A stretch of DNA of 64,000 nucleotides from Chitinophagaceae bacterium (GTDB taxonomy: Bacteria > Bacteroidota > Bacteroidia > Chitinophagales > Chitinophagaceae). The notes under the pieces are model-generated. The model was not told the DNA's origin, made no database searches, and saw nothing but the letters and a program-made list of their open reading frames with translations. The DNA lies in the NCBI GenBank assembly GCA_023251255.1, contig JAHEZD010000008.1, positions 1-64,000 of the forward strand, in the 5' to 3' direction. Position 1 is the first letter of the stretch; each line of letters opens with the position of its first letter. The translations under genes were made by a program, and so were the position numbers. This document shows, one piece after another, positions 40,841 through 50,300 of this stretch.

Positions 40841-43510
40841 TCAATTAATTAATTTTTGCAATGAGTGTATTACGGTATTGATGGAATGGTTTTGCAGCAC
40901 TGGAAAAGGTAGCCAGTCCCTCCAGCTTCCTGTGGGTAAGTCCCTTATCCTGCCCTCCGCCCTTAGACCCAATTGAAAACTCTGTGCATAGTTAAGCGGT
41001 TCATTCCGCACAATATAAGCAAGAATCCTGTTTTCGGATTTGGTAAGGGTGCCATACTTGTATTCTGTTTGCCAGCTCAGGCCTGCGGCATTAAACGTGA
41101 CTGCTGTCCTGTCTGTCATATGGGAGGCCAATGATGCAAGCCCCCCACCAAGAGAATGCCCTGTAAGGGTCAATTGTCCATCGCCGATTTCTCCGCTTAT
41201 AACTTTAGCATTATCAACTGCCTTCTGGTATTGGGGGTCATTTAGGCCGAGGAACTGTTTTGCATCCGATGATACATCTTTAAGTGAGGCATCGGTTCCT
41301 GCATAGGCATAGCAGTATTCCACTACATTGCCATCCATTACCCTTTCAAAGAGCATGGATTTGAACCCTGTTTCATCACTATAGGTTACTCCCATTTCTC
41401 GATTGGATACCTGCCACCCATCAATTAATAAGTCAGGGTCTTCATTTTCCTCCCCATAAACATATTTGCACATGCCTGCAAACTGCAATGCCCTCTCAGC
41501 TGCTCCTCCACTACTCCATGCTGATTGCAACATGTCCATAAACAACTTCGCATCATTCTCCTCCATTGAGCCCCATTCATGCCCCATCCTTTTCCCCGGC
41601 CTGCTCATATCATTCCCCAAATCATCCATGTTCGTGTCATGGTTATCGGTCTGCCCAACCGTGCTTTTCAGTTTCATCCCATCCGGATCAATGAACCTGA
41701 TGGGGTTATCGTTCGTGTAAGTGTAGAGGCTCCATCTCCTGTTACTCTCCGCCATCGGGTCCACCACATGCCACCTGCCTATCTGGTTGTCGTACATCCT
41801 GGCACCGTAGTCCGTCCATTCCGGACCACTGCCATTACTAAATTCCCCTTTCTGCTCTTCCTTCCCATTGTACTTCAACTTTTGGGAAGCTGAGTTCGCG
41901 GCCTTGCTGCTAATTCCAGCCATCACCAATCCAAATGGGTAGTACTGCGTTTCCTCCACCAGCTTGCCATGTACATGCTCTATGTGCAGGTCATCGAAGT
42001 AAGCAGTAAAGCTAGTATTGCTGTTGCTCAAATATACATAGAGATAACCGTTCTTTTCTATATCTATGCCACTGCCCCCATTGGCCTGCAGCAGTTGCTT
42101 GCTATCGTAGGCACCAATGGTTGGCACCTGTTCAAACCCACTGCTGCCACTTACCAGTTTGAACTGCTCCTCATCCAGCAGTATCCAGTTCAAATAGGCA
42201 TGCACGCTATCTTGGCTGTTATTCTGACCACTGAGGAAGTCCACAACTCCTGGATTAAGATAGCTGCCCATGTCCCTAGCATCGTGCATGCCCTTGGCAC
42301 CTGTATGGGCAACAGCGCTACCAAAAACTGCAGTCACAATGTCATCCAATACAGGCAATATAAAGCCACCACCTAGCGCTAGCGAAGTCTCCCCGGGATC
42401 GTACCAACCATAAACACTTGCATCCACATGGTCACCTGCCATCACCTTCAATAGTTTGCCGGGGCCAACAATTGTTCCCCCTGCGTCCCCTTTCAATTTG
42501 GATACCATTTCATTACCACCGTCTCCGTCAAAACCGCTTGGCTTGTTTGTGGCCGTGGAGCTGACCCTGCTGAAAAGCGCATCCTCCAATGTAGCGTTGG
42601 AAGTTTCCATCGTGGCCTGGTACACATCCGTTTTCTGGCCATCGGTCAGGGTCGCCCTGATATTGCCCAAGTGGTCCCTGATGAAGTAATCATAGACCAG
42701 CACCGTGTCCTGCATCCTGACCCTCCCCTCCTCATGGGCAATGGATTCCAGTGTATCGTTCCTGTAGGTGAACCCTGCCATATAGGTGGTGGTGGTCTGG
42801 AGCCCCCCGGCCCTGATGTCATTTATGATCTTGGACACCCTTGTGCCGCCAGCATCGTGTACATAGTAGATTTCGCCGATGTCCCCGCTATTGTCCGCCA
42901 TGTACACATAATCCACAAGACCGAGGTGGTTGTAATGTATGTCCTGGATGTTCTTGTTGTAATCATAAGCAAGCCCCCCATTGGCATTGTAGCTGTAGTC
43001 ACTGCTGCTGCCGTTGGTACCGTCATTGAAATCGCCCAGCTTGTTGTCTGCAGTTATGGCATCCTCCACTTTGTCCAATTGGTTGCTGTTGCCCAGGTAG
43101 GTATAGCTCAGGTCATCGATGGTGGCACTGGCAACAACCGTCAGCCCTTTCTGCTGCATGGCCAGTATATTGCCATTGGCATCATAACTTAAACTGCCCA
43201 CTGAATAGTCCACACCTGCTGACTTGTCAAAGGCTCCGCTGGTGTACTGGTTGAAGTCTGCTCCCTTCAACCTGTTCACCGCATCGTAGGTATAATCGTA
43301 CTTCCTTTTCTCCCCGTCGCCCATGGCCTTCCAGGTCATGCCCGCTATATTGCCGTCGTACATGGCCTGGCTGTAGCCCTGGCCGGATATGATGTTGCTG
43401 GTATTGTCATAGGCTATTTCATAACCGAAGCTGTTGCTGCTGTTCGCATCCTTCACGAAGTCCCTGTTCATGCCCAGCAGCCAGCCACGGATATTGTACT
43501 CATAGTGCAT
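40841..43510 (-). CDS. RHS protein B, C-terminal part: RHS core plus class-3-lipase-like tip
   Basis: 889 codons from an internal ATG; really the continuation of the frame at 43468-45198 after a 1-base deletion near 43549. It opens with the RHS landmark YEYNIRGWLLGMNRDF, then YD-type repeats, DDLHIEHVHGKLVEETQYYPFGLVMAG, and the core DYGARMYDNQIGRWHVVDPMAES...IRFIDPDGM. After DDLGND comes a unique tip of about 250 residues with TGHSLGGGLASLAS, a lipase_3-type Ser nucleophile. RHS shells encapsulate and deliver a C-terminal toxin released at the core; here the toxin would be a phospholipase or lipase. The ankyrin lipoprotein starts 2 bp later. Confidence 0.85.
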   Translation of the reverse strand: MHYEYNIRGWLLGMNRDFVKDANSSNSFGYEIAYDNTSNIISGQGYSQAMYDGNIAGMTWKAMGDGEKRKYDYTYDAVNRLKGADFNQYTSGAFDKSAGVDYSVGSLSYDANGNILAMQQKGLTVVASATIDDLSYTYLGNSNQLDKVEDAITADNKLGDFNDGTNGSSSDYSYNANGGLAYDYNKNIQDIHYNHLGLVDYVYMADNSGDIGEIYYVHDAGGTRVSKIINDIRAGGLQTTTTYMAGFTYRNDTLESIAHEEGRVRMQDTVLVYDYFIRDHLGNIRATLTDGQKTDVYQATMETSNATLEDALFSRVSSTATNKPSGFDGDGGNEMVSKLKGDAGGTIVGPGKLLKVMAGDHVDASVYGWYDPGETSLALGGGFILPVLDDIVTAVFGSAVAHTGAKGMHDARDMGSYLNPGVVDFLSGQNNSQDSVHAYLNWILLDEEQFKLVSGSSGFEQVPTIGAYDSKQLLQANGGSGIDIEKNGYLYVYLSNSNTSFTAYFDDLHIEHVHGKLVEETQYYPFGLVMAGISSKAANSASQKLKYNGKEEQKGEFSNGSGPEWTDYGARMYDNQIGRWHVVDPMAESNRRWSLYTYTNDNPIRFIDPDGMKLKSTVGQTDNHDTNMDDLGNDMSRPGKRMGHEWGSMEENDAKLFMDMLQSAWSSGGAAERALQFAGMCKYVYGEENEDPDLLIDGWQVSNREMGVTYSDETGFKSMLFERVMDGNVVEYCYAYAGTDASLKDVSSDAKQFLGLNDPQYQKAVDNAKVISGEIGDGQLTLTGHSLGGGLASLASHMTDRTAVTFNAAGLSWQTEYKYGTLTKSENRILAYIVRNEPLNYAQSFQLGLRAEGRIRDLPTGSWRDWLPFPVLQNHSINTVIHSLQKLIN
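41610..41821. repeat. RHS-core duplication, copy B
   Basis: The counterpart of 37065-37276 within the full-length RHS gene. Sequence downstream in the gene (the toxin tip) is unrelated at DNA level between copies, as expected for tip replacement. Confidence 0.85.
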
Positions 43511-45198
43511 GGTGTCGATGGTGCTGCCCAGTGCCTTTGTGGCCAGTTGCCCAGTTCGTTGTAGGCATTGCTGAGAATGGTGCGCTCGGTGCTGGCATCC
43601 ATCTTCTTTGCCACGCTGGTTACCCTGCCTGCATGGTCATATACATACTTGCTGAGCACGGTATGCGCCTGTGCATTGGTGCCCGATTTCTGGTGGGCCA
43701 GGTGGCTGCGCAGTATCCTGCCACTGTAGCTGTACTGGTTGGTAACCACATCCGTACCGCCCGATATATTGGTTTCCTTTTCCTGCACCACACGCCCGTA
43801 ACCGTCGTATAACGGGAGGCTGTACAGGTAGGTACTGCTGGAAAGCACAAACCTCTTGCTGCCTGTTATTGCTCCCCGTATCCTGCTGCTGGTCACTATT
43901 TCCTGTGCATATTCAGGGGAACTGTCGTAGCTGCTGTAGAAATTGCCACTGGTGATGTTGGTAGTGACCAAACTACTGGTCACGGGGTTGCCCTCGGCTG
44001 ACAGCCAGCCATAATTATCGTAATAGGTTTCCGACATAACGGTGTAGGTGCCGCTGATGGTGGGGTAATCGCTGCTGGCGGCAGCATGTGCCAGGATACT
44101 GTCCTTATTGTCCCAACTGAGGATCAGTCCCGATTTGATGGGCCTGTCCTGTGCATCGTACTTTATGAAAATCCATTCACTGCTGGTACGCAGGTTGCCG
44201 TCCTGCGTCATAACGGTCCTGCCCAGTAGGTCATAAGCTATATAGGTTTTGCTGGTGCCGGGCAGGTACTTCATGGTATTGCGGCCCCTGCTGTCATACC
44301 AGTAGCTGTAGCAGAGGCCCGTGCCTATGCTGGCGTTGCTGGCCAGGTTCCAACTGACCGCTATCAGTGCTTCCACAGCCTTGGGCGGCAGCACATAGCG
44401 CAGGTGCCCCATTTCATCATAAGTATAGTAGGTGCTCAGCCAGCCGTAATGCCCCGCTGCGGGGCTGGCCAGCGACTGTACCCTGCTAAGTACTACCTGC
44501 CCCAGTTCGTTTTTGTAGGTCACCTTCTTGGTGCCTTTCTCGTCCGTCACTTCCTCCACCAGCAGGCTGCCTGCTGCATAGTAGCCACTGGTGGCAGGCA
44601 GGTCGTCCTCACTGTTAATGTCAATGGTCCAGAGGCGCACGCTGTCATAGCTGGTACTGGCCCTTTGTGCGATGGACTTGCCCCTGTTGGCACCCGTCCA
44701 ACTGTCGCCCTCGGGGGTCAGTTTCAGTACCCGCTGGAGGGGCGATGCATCCAGTTGTGTCTTGCTGAAGAAACTGTTTTCACCGGGAAAGAGGCCATGG
44801 TAGAAGGCGGAATCATACACCAGTGCCGTCTGCTTGAACAGGCCGTCATCCTTATTGCCCGTTTGCTGGGTGTAGGGCAGGTACTGGGTGGTGCTCCTGC
44901 CGAAGATATCATAGTCTATGGCTGCCACCAGGTCCTTCTTGGAAGGGGATGCCTGCTTCACCACTTTCTGTATGGGCCTGCCCAGGCCATCAAGGTAATT
45001 GGTTTCCACGCCCACGTTCTCGGGCACTGCCGAGATGGTCACGTCCGCCGTGTCCTGCGTGGGCTTCAATGGCACCAGCACCCGCTGGAAGGTCCGTGAC
45101 ACATGGGGATCGTAATTATGGTAGCCCGGCTGGGCAGTGGCAGCAAGGGCCAGCAGCGCTGCCAGGGGAAGGAACAGGTACCGTAAATGCTTGGTCAT
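43468..45198 (-). CDS. RHS protein B, N-terminal part (DUF6443-type), frameshifted
   Basis: 576 codons. Signal peptide (to LAATAQ), then the DUF6443 opening VGVETNYLDGLGRPIQKVVKQ, and YD/RHS repeats such as YDEMGHLRYVLPPKAVEAL and YDSRGRNTMKYLPGTSKTYIAYDLLGR. The natural frame ends around NAYNELG: the last 20 codons are out of frame. Inserting one C after GAACTGGG (about 43549) restores ELGQLATKALG...MHYEYNIRGW and joins the frame at 43510, giving one protein of about 1450 residues. The shift may be a real mutation, a phase-variation state or a sequencing error. Fourth gene of the operon, behind a 582-bp degenerate-repeat gap. Confidence 0.85.
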   Translation of the reverse strand: MTKHLRYLFLPLAALLALAATAQPGYHNYDPHVSRTFQRVLVPLKPTQDTADVTISAVPENVGVETNYLDGLGRPIQKVVKQASPSKKDLVAAIDYDIFGRSTTQYLPYTQQTGNKDDGLFKQTALVYDSAFYHGLFPGENSFFSKTQLDASPLQRVLKLTPEGDSWTGANRGKSIAQRASTSYDSVRLWTIDINSEDDLPATSGYYAAGSLLVEEVTDEKGTKKVTYKNELGQVVLSRVQSLASPAAGHYGWLSTYYTYDEMGHLRYVLPPKAVEALIAVSWNLASNASIGTGLCYSYWYDSRGRNTMKYLPGTSKTYIAYDLLGRTVMTQDGNLRTSSEWIFIKYDAQDRPIKSGLILSWDNKDSILAHAAASSDYPTISGTYTVMSETYYDNYGWLSAEGNPVTSSLVTTNITSGNFYSSYDSSPEYAQEIVTSSRIRGAITGSKRFVLSSSTYLYSLPLYDGYGRVVQEKETNISGGTDVVTNQYSYSGRILRSHLAHQKSGTNAQAHTVLSKYVYDHAGRVTSVAKKMDASTERTILSNAYNELGNWPQRHWAAPSTPCTMSTISVAGCWA

Positions 45199-45232
45199 AA
45201 GCGTGGTTGATTGCTAGTTATTTTTAATGTAT

Positions 45233-45740
45233 GCTATTATCGGTAATCGCAAGTCGGGAGTCCGAAAGACGGAAAGTAATTGGAGGCTTCTTATGAGCCG
45301 TAATCCAACTTTCTGTCTCCTTTCTTTCCGTCTTTTCCGTCTACTTTTCTTTCAGTCTTCCCGTCTCCTAATATTATGTTCCGTTCACTAAGGGCTTCGA
45401 CAGGCTCAGCCTGACACATGTTCGGACTTCCTGTCTTTCCCGACTTTTCCGTCTTATTTTCTTTCCGTCTCCTAATATGCTCGTCCACCTAAAGGGCTTC
45501 GACAGGCTCAGCCTGACAGCATCTTTCGAACTTTCCATCTTTCCAGACTTTTCCGTCTTATTTTCTTTCCGTCTTCAGTCTTTTCCTCCTTTTGGTCTCC
45601 CCGTCTTTTGGGCTTTCCCATCTCTTTTATACTCGTTCATCTAAAGGGCTTCGACAGTAGTTCGACAAGCTCCTTGACATTGCGTTCGGGAGGGCTTTCA
45701 ATTGCTTTTCGGTCTTTCCCGTCTTCCGGACTTTCTGTCT
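45233..45740. repeat. Degenerate pyrimidine-rich word tract with three TTCGACAGG words
   Basis: About 500 bp made of drifting copies of tttccgtctt, ttccgtc and tcctaatat-type words (purine-rich GACGGAAAG on the minus strand). It is interrupted by three copies of the cttcgacaggctcagcctgaca word (45392-45418, 45493-45518 and a damaged one near 45646-45672). It separates two genes of the RHS operon. Nothing protein-like was found in it. Confidence 0.65.
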
Positions 45741-45803
45741 ACTCCCTCCTCACTACTGCCTTCTCACTGCTGCCTATTGCCTACTCACTATTGCCTATTG
45801 CTG
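45741..45803. repeat. Degenerate ctactcactattgcc tract forming the 3' end of the peroxidase-like gene
   Basis: Drifting copies of CTACTCACTATTGCC. The last codons and the stop codon of the gene at 46293-45781 (AAIGNSE, stop) are read from this tract, which shares its words with 60987-61079. Confidence 0.6.
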
Positions 45804-46293
45804 CCCTTATCTGGGTGCCCATCGGCTCCGTTGCTGCGGAGAACACGCCTACCAACATGCCCGATCCATTGATGAGGAACTTCTGGTAATCGGCCAGTAC
45901 GGGCTGTGCCATCATGCCGTTTTCCGATTGGGTGGCCAACCAGTGGTAAATGCTTTGCATGCCCTGCCCTGTCACGGGCTGCTTGGCGGCCAGTTTGAAG
46001 GTATAGCCATGGTCCTGGCAGTACTGCCCAATGGCGGAATCGCTTAGCGGCTCATGCCCGAAGCTGTTACTGGGGAAGGCTATTACTACCAAGCTGTCTG
46101 CGTACAGTTGCTGCAACTGCTGCAACTGGGCCAGTTGGCCCGCCCTTGCGCTGCCCGTGGCAATGTTTACCAGCAGCACTTTCTTTCCCTGGTACTGGCC
46201 CATGGACTGTGTGGTGCCATTGCTGTCCTGGAACTGCAGGGTGTAGAAGCTGGTGACGAAAAACAGGCCGAGGCCTGATAGCAATAATTTCAT
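45781..46293 (-). CDS. Glutathione-peroxidase-like protein without the catalytic cysteine
   Basis: 170 residues. N-terminal signal or anchor (MKLLLSGLGLFFVTSFY), then a thioredoxin-like fold with glutathione-peroxidase blocks: YQGKKVLLVNIATGSARAGQLAQLQQL, VVIAFPSNSFGHEPLSDSAI (family FPCNQFGxQEP), QYCQDHGYTFKL and the end FLINGSGMLVGVFSAATEP. Where active enzymes have the peroxidatic Cys or Sec after VNVAS, this protein has ATGSARAG, so peroxidase activity is unlikely. It sits 17 bp after RHS-A and before RHS-B in one operon; a chaperone or structural role for the RHS proteins is possible. Confidence 0.72.
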   Translation of the reverse strand: MKLLLSGLGLFFVTSFYTLQFQDSNGTTQSMGQYQGKKVLLVNIATGSARAGQLAQLQQLQQLYADSLVVIAFPSNSFGHEPLSDSAIGQYCQDHGYTFKLAAKQPVTGQGMQSIYHWLATQSENGMMAQPVLADYQKFLINGSGMLVGVFSAATEPMGTQIRAAIGNSE

Positions 46294-46310
46294 TGGTTCT
46301 TTTTTATTAG

Positions 46311-49300
46311 TTAAAAAGGCACGGTGCAGGTAATGTAACAGGGTGAAGTGCTGTACACTTCCTGGTAGTAGCTGCTCTGGGAGCCATCGCTGAAGCCGTA
46401 CCTATAGGTGCATACATAACGCCACTGCAGGTAACCGTCCACCAGTACTTTCTTGTACTCCACGGATGCTATGCACCAGGTGCCCTGTTCGCAACTGCCG
46501 TCTATGATGGCGTATTCGGCACTGGTGGTGCAACTGCAATCCAAAGTGGCCTGCAGCACCAGCTTGTGGTAACCGGAGGAATCACTGTAGGGGTTGCTGT
46601 CCCTGTACACAGAATCGAAATAGGGTGCATTGTAACCATGGCACTGCCTGCCGATGCCTACCCAAACGGGGCGGGTATCAATGGCCATGGTGGTATCCGA
46701 ATACTGGAAACGCTTCACGATGTTCCGGTCCTTGTTGCGTATGAGCTTCATGCGGTTCAGGTTGTCGTACTCATTGTACAGTACGGTATTGTTGGCATCG
46801 GTGGTGCTGGTAATGCCGATCATGGGCTCATAGGTATAGGTGACCATATTGGCATCCTTGGGGTGCAGCCGCAGCTCGTCAATCAGCCCTGTGCCGCTGA
46901 TGGTAACGGTGCTGGTGCCCGTGAGCGCCACCTGGTACAGGTTCCAGCCGTTCTGCGTGGCAATGGCGCTGCCGGGGCTGCTGCTGTTTACCGTGAAGGA
47001 GGCACCCGATTTGGCCCATACGGTGAGGAGGTAATTGCTGGAAGCATTAAGGGAAGACCTTGATACATTGCCGCTGGCCAGGTCATAGCTCCACTTGCCC
47101 GTGAGGCTGTAGGCACCGTTGCGGGCACTGCTGCCAATGGTCCAGTTGCCCGACCCGTCGGATTCGAAACTGGTATGGGCAATATCGTTATATGTGGCAT
47201 TGGACACTTTGGCAATGGGGTACTGGAGGTTGTAGTCACTGATCACGCTGCTGCTCCTGCCAGTAACCAGGTTGGTCATCTGCTTGGGGTTGTTCCTGCC
47301 GTCATAATCGTCCACATGGCTTTGTGGTTTGAAGTAGCCCCTGTTCCGGTTCAGTACCGATGGGTCAAAGCTCCCGATGGTGGCCAGCATAATGGGCTTA
47401 TTGGTTTCCAGTGCAAAACTGGTGTCTGGCTTGATGGCACCCGAAGCCAGTTCCTGGAAGCGGGTCATGCTGCCCGATACGATCCTGGGGTTGGCATCCC
47501 CCACGATCCAGTTCTCCGTGGCAATCACGGGCGAAAGGATGCCGCTGTCGCGCAGCTTGCCAATGGCCCCGCCAATGGTATAGCTGTAGGGGTAGTAATA
47601 GCGTTCCTCCAGTTGCAGGCCGCGGGTCCTGTCGTAACTGGCGGTTTTCTTTGCCAGGTTGAAGCAGGTATCGTATTCAAAGCTTTCGGTACCCGTGGTT
47701 ACGGATGCGTTCAGGTGGAAGAGGCTATCGGTTCTTGACAGCAGGTAGGCCCTGCCGCCCATGGGGTAGAAGGGCTCACCAATGAATGCCTTGGTGGGCG
47801 AGGGGTCGCTCTTGCTGGTGATATAATAGGTGGATGCATGGCCCAGCTTGATGGATTTGAAATCACTGCCGGTATAGGCCAGGGTATCGAACCCGTAATG
47901 GTTGATGGTACGCTTCACGAGGTTGCCCGAACTGTCGTACAGGGAAACGCGCTTGGCCAGGCCAATGCCCCAGTTGCGGATGTCCTTGGGCACAAAGGGG
48001 AAGGCCACCGTGCTGCCATCTGCGTTCACGTCATTGAAATCGGTGAAGTCATACACGGTCTTGCCCAGGTTCTCATCAAAATCGCCGTTCTGCACCACTA
48101 CCCTGCTATAGCCCACATGGCTGCCCTGCACGTTCTGCATATCGCCCACGGGCTCACTGGTATAGGCCGTGTAATTGGTGGTGGTCACGCCACCATTGTC
48201 CACAAAATCGGTATAGGGGAAATCGTATCTGGGGAAGTCGCCCAGGAAGCCCGAACTCTTGCCATCCTCCGTTTCGTACCGGAAATATTGGCTACTTGCG
48301 GGGATACCACTGGAATCCGTGTACCGGTAAATGCCCTGCACCCGGAGCCCGCCCGAGGAGTCGGCAGATAGGGCCGTATTTACCAGCTTGTTTTCCCATA
48401 CCACGTTAATGGGCAGGCTGCCACTGAGGCTGGTACCCGGTGCCAGTGCCGTTTCCAGCTTGTACAGGCCATTGGGCATATTGAAGCTCCAGGTCCTGAT
48501 GCCCTGGTAGAAAAGGTCGTACAAGGAGATGGCAGTGGTAGCGTAGGTAACCGTGCCGGCCATGTTCTTGATGGTACAGTTGAAGGTACCTGCACCGGAT
48601 ACGGGTGCCGTGCCCGTGCGCTGCACCGTTTTGTCCACCACAAAGCTGAGCCGCTGCTTGCTGCTGAACACCTGGTTCAGGGGAAGGCTGTCTGCCGTGG
48701 CCGTGCCGGAGGGTGCCACCTGGAACTGGTGGGCCTGCTTGGTGATGGGGTAATGGTCGTTCAGTCCATAGGCGTAAGTGGTGTAACCGCCGCCGGGAAG
48801 GCTGAAACTGTACAGTGTGCCTGCCTGTGTATAGAAATTCTTTGGCCGCCTGTCGGCCCCCCAGGAAAAGCCATTGATATTGGGTATCTGGTTTTCGGGA
48901 TTGGGCGTAGGGTCGTTGGCATAGCCGTTGTAGGTACCGTTGTAGAAGCCCCAGTAATCAATCTTGTTGCTCAGGGTATCCCCATAGCTCCCCGGTCTGG
49001 GGAAATACGGTGCGTTGTAGGTAAACCGGTAGCCATCCTGCTTTTCCTTGGCGGTATAGGGTATTACGCTCCTGAGGAAGAGCTTGGTGTACAGGGTATC
49101 GAAAGAGGCCATATGTCCCGGTCTGGGCACCAGTTGCATGGTATCATAATCCAGCATATAGCCGTACCTGAACACGGTATCGCTCACCTTCACTTTGGAT
49201 ATGGCATAGAGCTCATCGGTACGCTTGTACACAAAACTGTACAGGAAGCTGAGGTGGCTGCCATTGGGGAAATCGATGGAAGTGAGTTCCTGTTCATTGT

Positions 49301-50111
49301 AATACAATGTACCCTGTCCAGGGGTGGGCGTTATCCTGTAACCACTGGTGGGTACGAAACTTGTTTGGGGCATGCGGAAACTACTATGACCTGACCGGTT
49401 GGTGTAATGGAACTTGATGGTATCCGTATTGAAGGCAGCTATGATACGGGAGAGGTGCCAGGCCGAGTTATAGCCTGTTGCAACCGTTGTTTCTTCGGGG
49501 AACTCGAAATCGTACTTGATGCCATCCTCGGTAATGATCCTGAATGACTGCAATGGCTGGTTGCTACCGGCATAGGTGGGTATGATCCTTATCTTGGAGG
49601 TGGGCACTACGGCTACCTGCCCGTTCTTGCCGAGGTAGAACCTGCCCGAGCCGCCGGGGCAACTGAAATTGAAGATATCTGCCTGCGAATCGAGGCTGTC
49701 ATAATAGTACTGCGTGGCGGTGCTCCTGAAATCGGTGGGTATGGAGGAGGCGTAAATGAACCCGTAAGTGGGGGTATCATCGGGGCGGCCACGCAGGGTC
49801 CTTGTAATGCTGCCGCCTGCATCCAGCACCCAGCCAAGGCCAACGGCCGTGGGTGTTTCGTTCACCCTAGTGCCCCCGGGGCTGTAACTGATGGACACAT
49901 CGAGCCCCAGCCCATTGGTGGATCCCTTGTAGGAGTATAGGGGCACGGAAATACTGGGCATGCCCGTAAAATAGTTCACGGGCACGTTCATGCCGTCACT
50001 GGCCTTCTGGCTGTTGGGGGAAAGGGCCCCGGATGAAAAGTTGGGCAGGTCCTGCCCGGAGGCAAATGCCCGCCAGCCCAATAGGCATAGTAAAAGCAAT
50101 GTTTTTCTCAT
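46311..50111 (-). CDS. RHS protein A (SpvB/RHS-like shell protein)
   Basis: 1266 residues from the ATG at 50111 (open to 50141). Signal peptide (to FASGQ). The N-terminal block VPVNYFTGMPSISVPLYSYKGSTNGLGLDVSISYSPGGTRVNETPTAVGLGWVLDAGGSI is the standard start of Bacteroidota RHS-family shells, with YD-like strands throughout (e.g. YEPMIGITSTTDANNTVLYNEYDNLNRMKLIRNKD near 1090-1125). It has no RHS core PxxxxDPxG and no toxin tip; it ends in a Cys- and Tyr-rich domain (about 1145-1266: CSCTTSAEYAIIDGSCEQGTWC). It may form the first half of a two-protein shell with RHS-B. Confidence 0.82.
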   Translation of the reverse strand: MRKTLLLLCLLGWRAFASGQDLPNFSSGALSPNSQKASDGMNVPVNYFTGMPSISVPLYSYKGSTNGLGLDVSISYSPGGTRVNETPTAVGLGWVLDAGGSITRTLRGRPDDTPTYGFIYASSIPTDFRSTATQYYYDSLDSQADIFNFSCPGGSGRFYLGKNGQVAVVPTSKIRIIPTYAGSNQPLQSFRIITEDGIKYDFEFPEETTVATGYNSAWHLSRIIAAFNTDTIKFHYTNRSGHSSFRMPQTSFVPTSGYRITPTPGQGTLYYNEQELTSIDFPNGSHLSFLYSFVYKRTDELYAISKVKVSDTVFRYGYMLDYDTMQLVPRPGHMASFDTLYTKLFLRSVIPYTAKEKQDGYRFTYNAPYFPRPGSYGDTLSNKIDYWGFYNGTYNGYANDPTPNPENQIPNINGFSWGADRRPKNFYTQAGTLYSFSLPGGGYTTYAYGLNDHYPITKQAHQFQVAPSGTATADSLPLNQVFSSKQRLSFVVDKTVQRTGTAPVSGAGTFNCTIKNMAGTVTYATTAISLYDLFYQGIRTWSFNMPNGLYKLETALAPGTSLSGSLPINVVWENKLVNTALSADSSGGLRVQGIYRYTDSSGIPASSQYFRYETEDGKSSGFLGDFPRYDFPYTDFVDNGGVTTTNYTAYTSEPVGDMQNVQGSHVGYSRVVVQNGDFDENLGKTVYDFTDFNDVNADGSTVAFPFVPKDIRNWGIGLAKRVSLYDSSGNLVKRTINHYGFDTLAYTGSDFKSIKLGHASTYYITSKSDPSPTKAFIGEPFYPMGGRAYLLSRTDSLFHLNASVTTGTESFEYDTCFNLAKKTASYDRTRGLQLEERYYYPYSYTIGGAIGKLRDSGILSPVIATENWIVGDANPRIVSGSMTRFQELASGAIKPDTSFALETNKPIMLATIGSFDPSVLNRNRGYFKPQSHVDDYDGRNNPKQMTNLVTGRSSSVISDYNLQYPIAKVSNATYNDIAHTSFESDGSGNWTIGSSARNGAYSLTGKWSYDLASGNVSRSSLNASSNYLLTVWAKSGASFTVNSSSPGSAIATQNGWNLYQVALTGTSTVTISGTGLIDELRLHPKDANMVTYTYEPMIGITSTTDANNTVLYNEYDNLNRMKLIRNKDRNIVKRFQYSDTTMAIDTRPVWVGIGRQCHGYNAPYFDSVYRDSNPYSDSSGYHKLVLQATLDCSCTTSAEYAIIDGSCEQGTWCIASVEYKKVLVDGYLQWRYVCTYRYGFSDGSQSSYYQEVYSTSPCYITCTVPF

Positions 50112-50198
50112 GGTATATATTATGCTTATCAATGTTATCATGTTCCTGTTTGCAAGTGGTGGTGCACTGCATTCCGAAGCAGAAACTTACGAAGAATG

Positions 50199-50222
50199 CT
50201 GTCAGCCTGAGCCTGTCGAAGG
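50199..50222. repeat. REP-like TTCGACAGG word upstream of RHS-A
   Basis: tgtcagcctgagcctgtcgaagg, the complement of the word in the 45233-45740 tract. GTCAGGCT/AGCCTGTC can pair as an imperfect hairpin. It lies in the 189-bp gap between the barrel gene and RHS-A. Confidence 0.5.
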
Positions 50223-50300
50223 CCATCACCAGTACGAACTCCATCGGTCAAGGCAGCTTGACAAACGATATAAACCACCTTTGACAACCAACCTGCTCCT

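Noticed and set aside
42671-43192. Plus-strand frame of 173 codons opposite RHS-B, and other long shadows opposite RHS, T9SS and SusC genes (for example 44404-45099, 47175-47738, 9398-10171)
   Set aside because: They mirror the codon periodicity of strong coding genes on the other strand and show no domain.
45233-45740. CRISPR array or tandem-repeat protein gene
   Set aside because: Word length and spacing drift, and no frame stays open.
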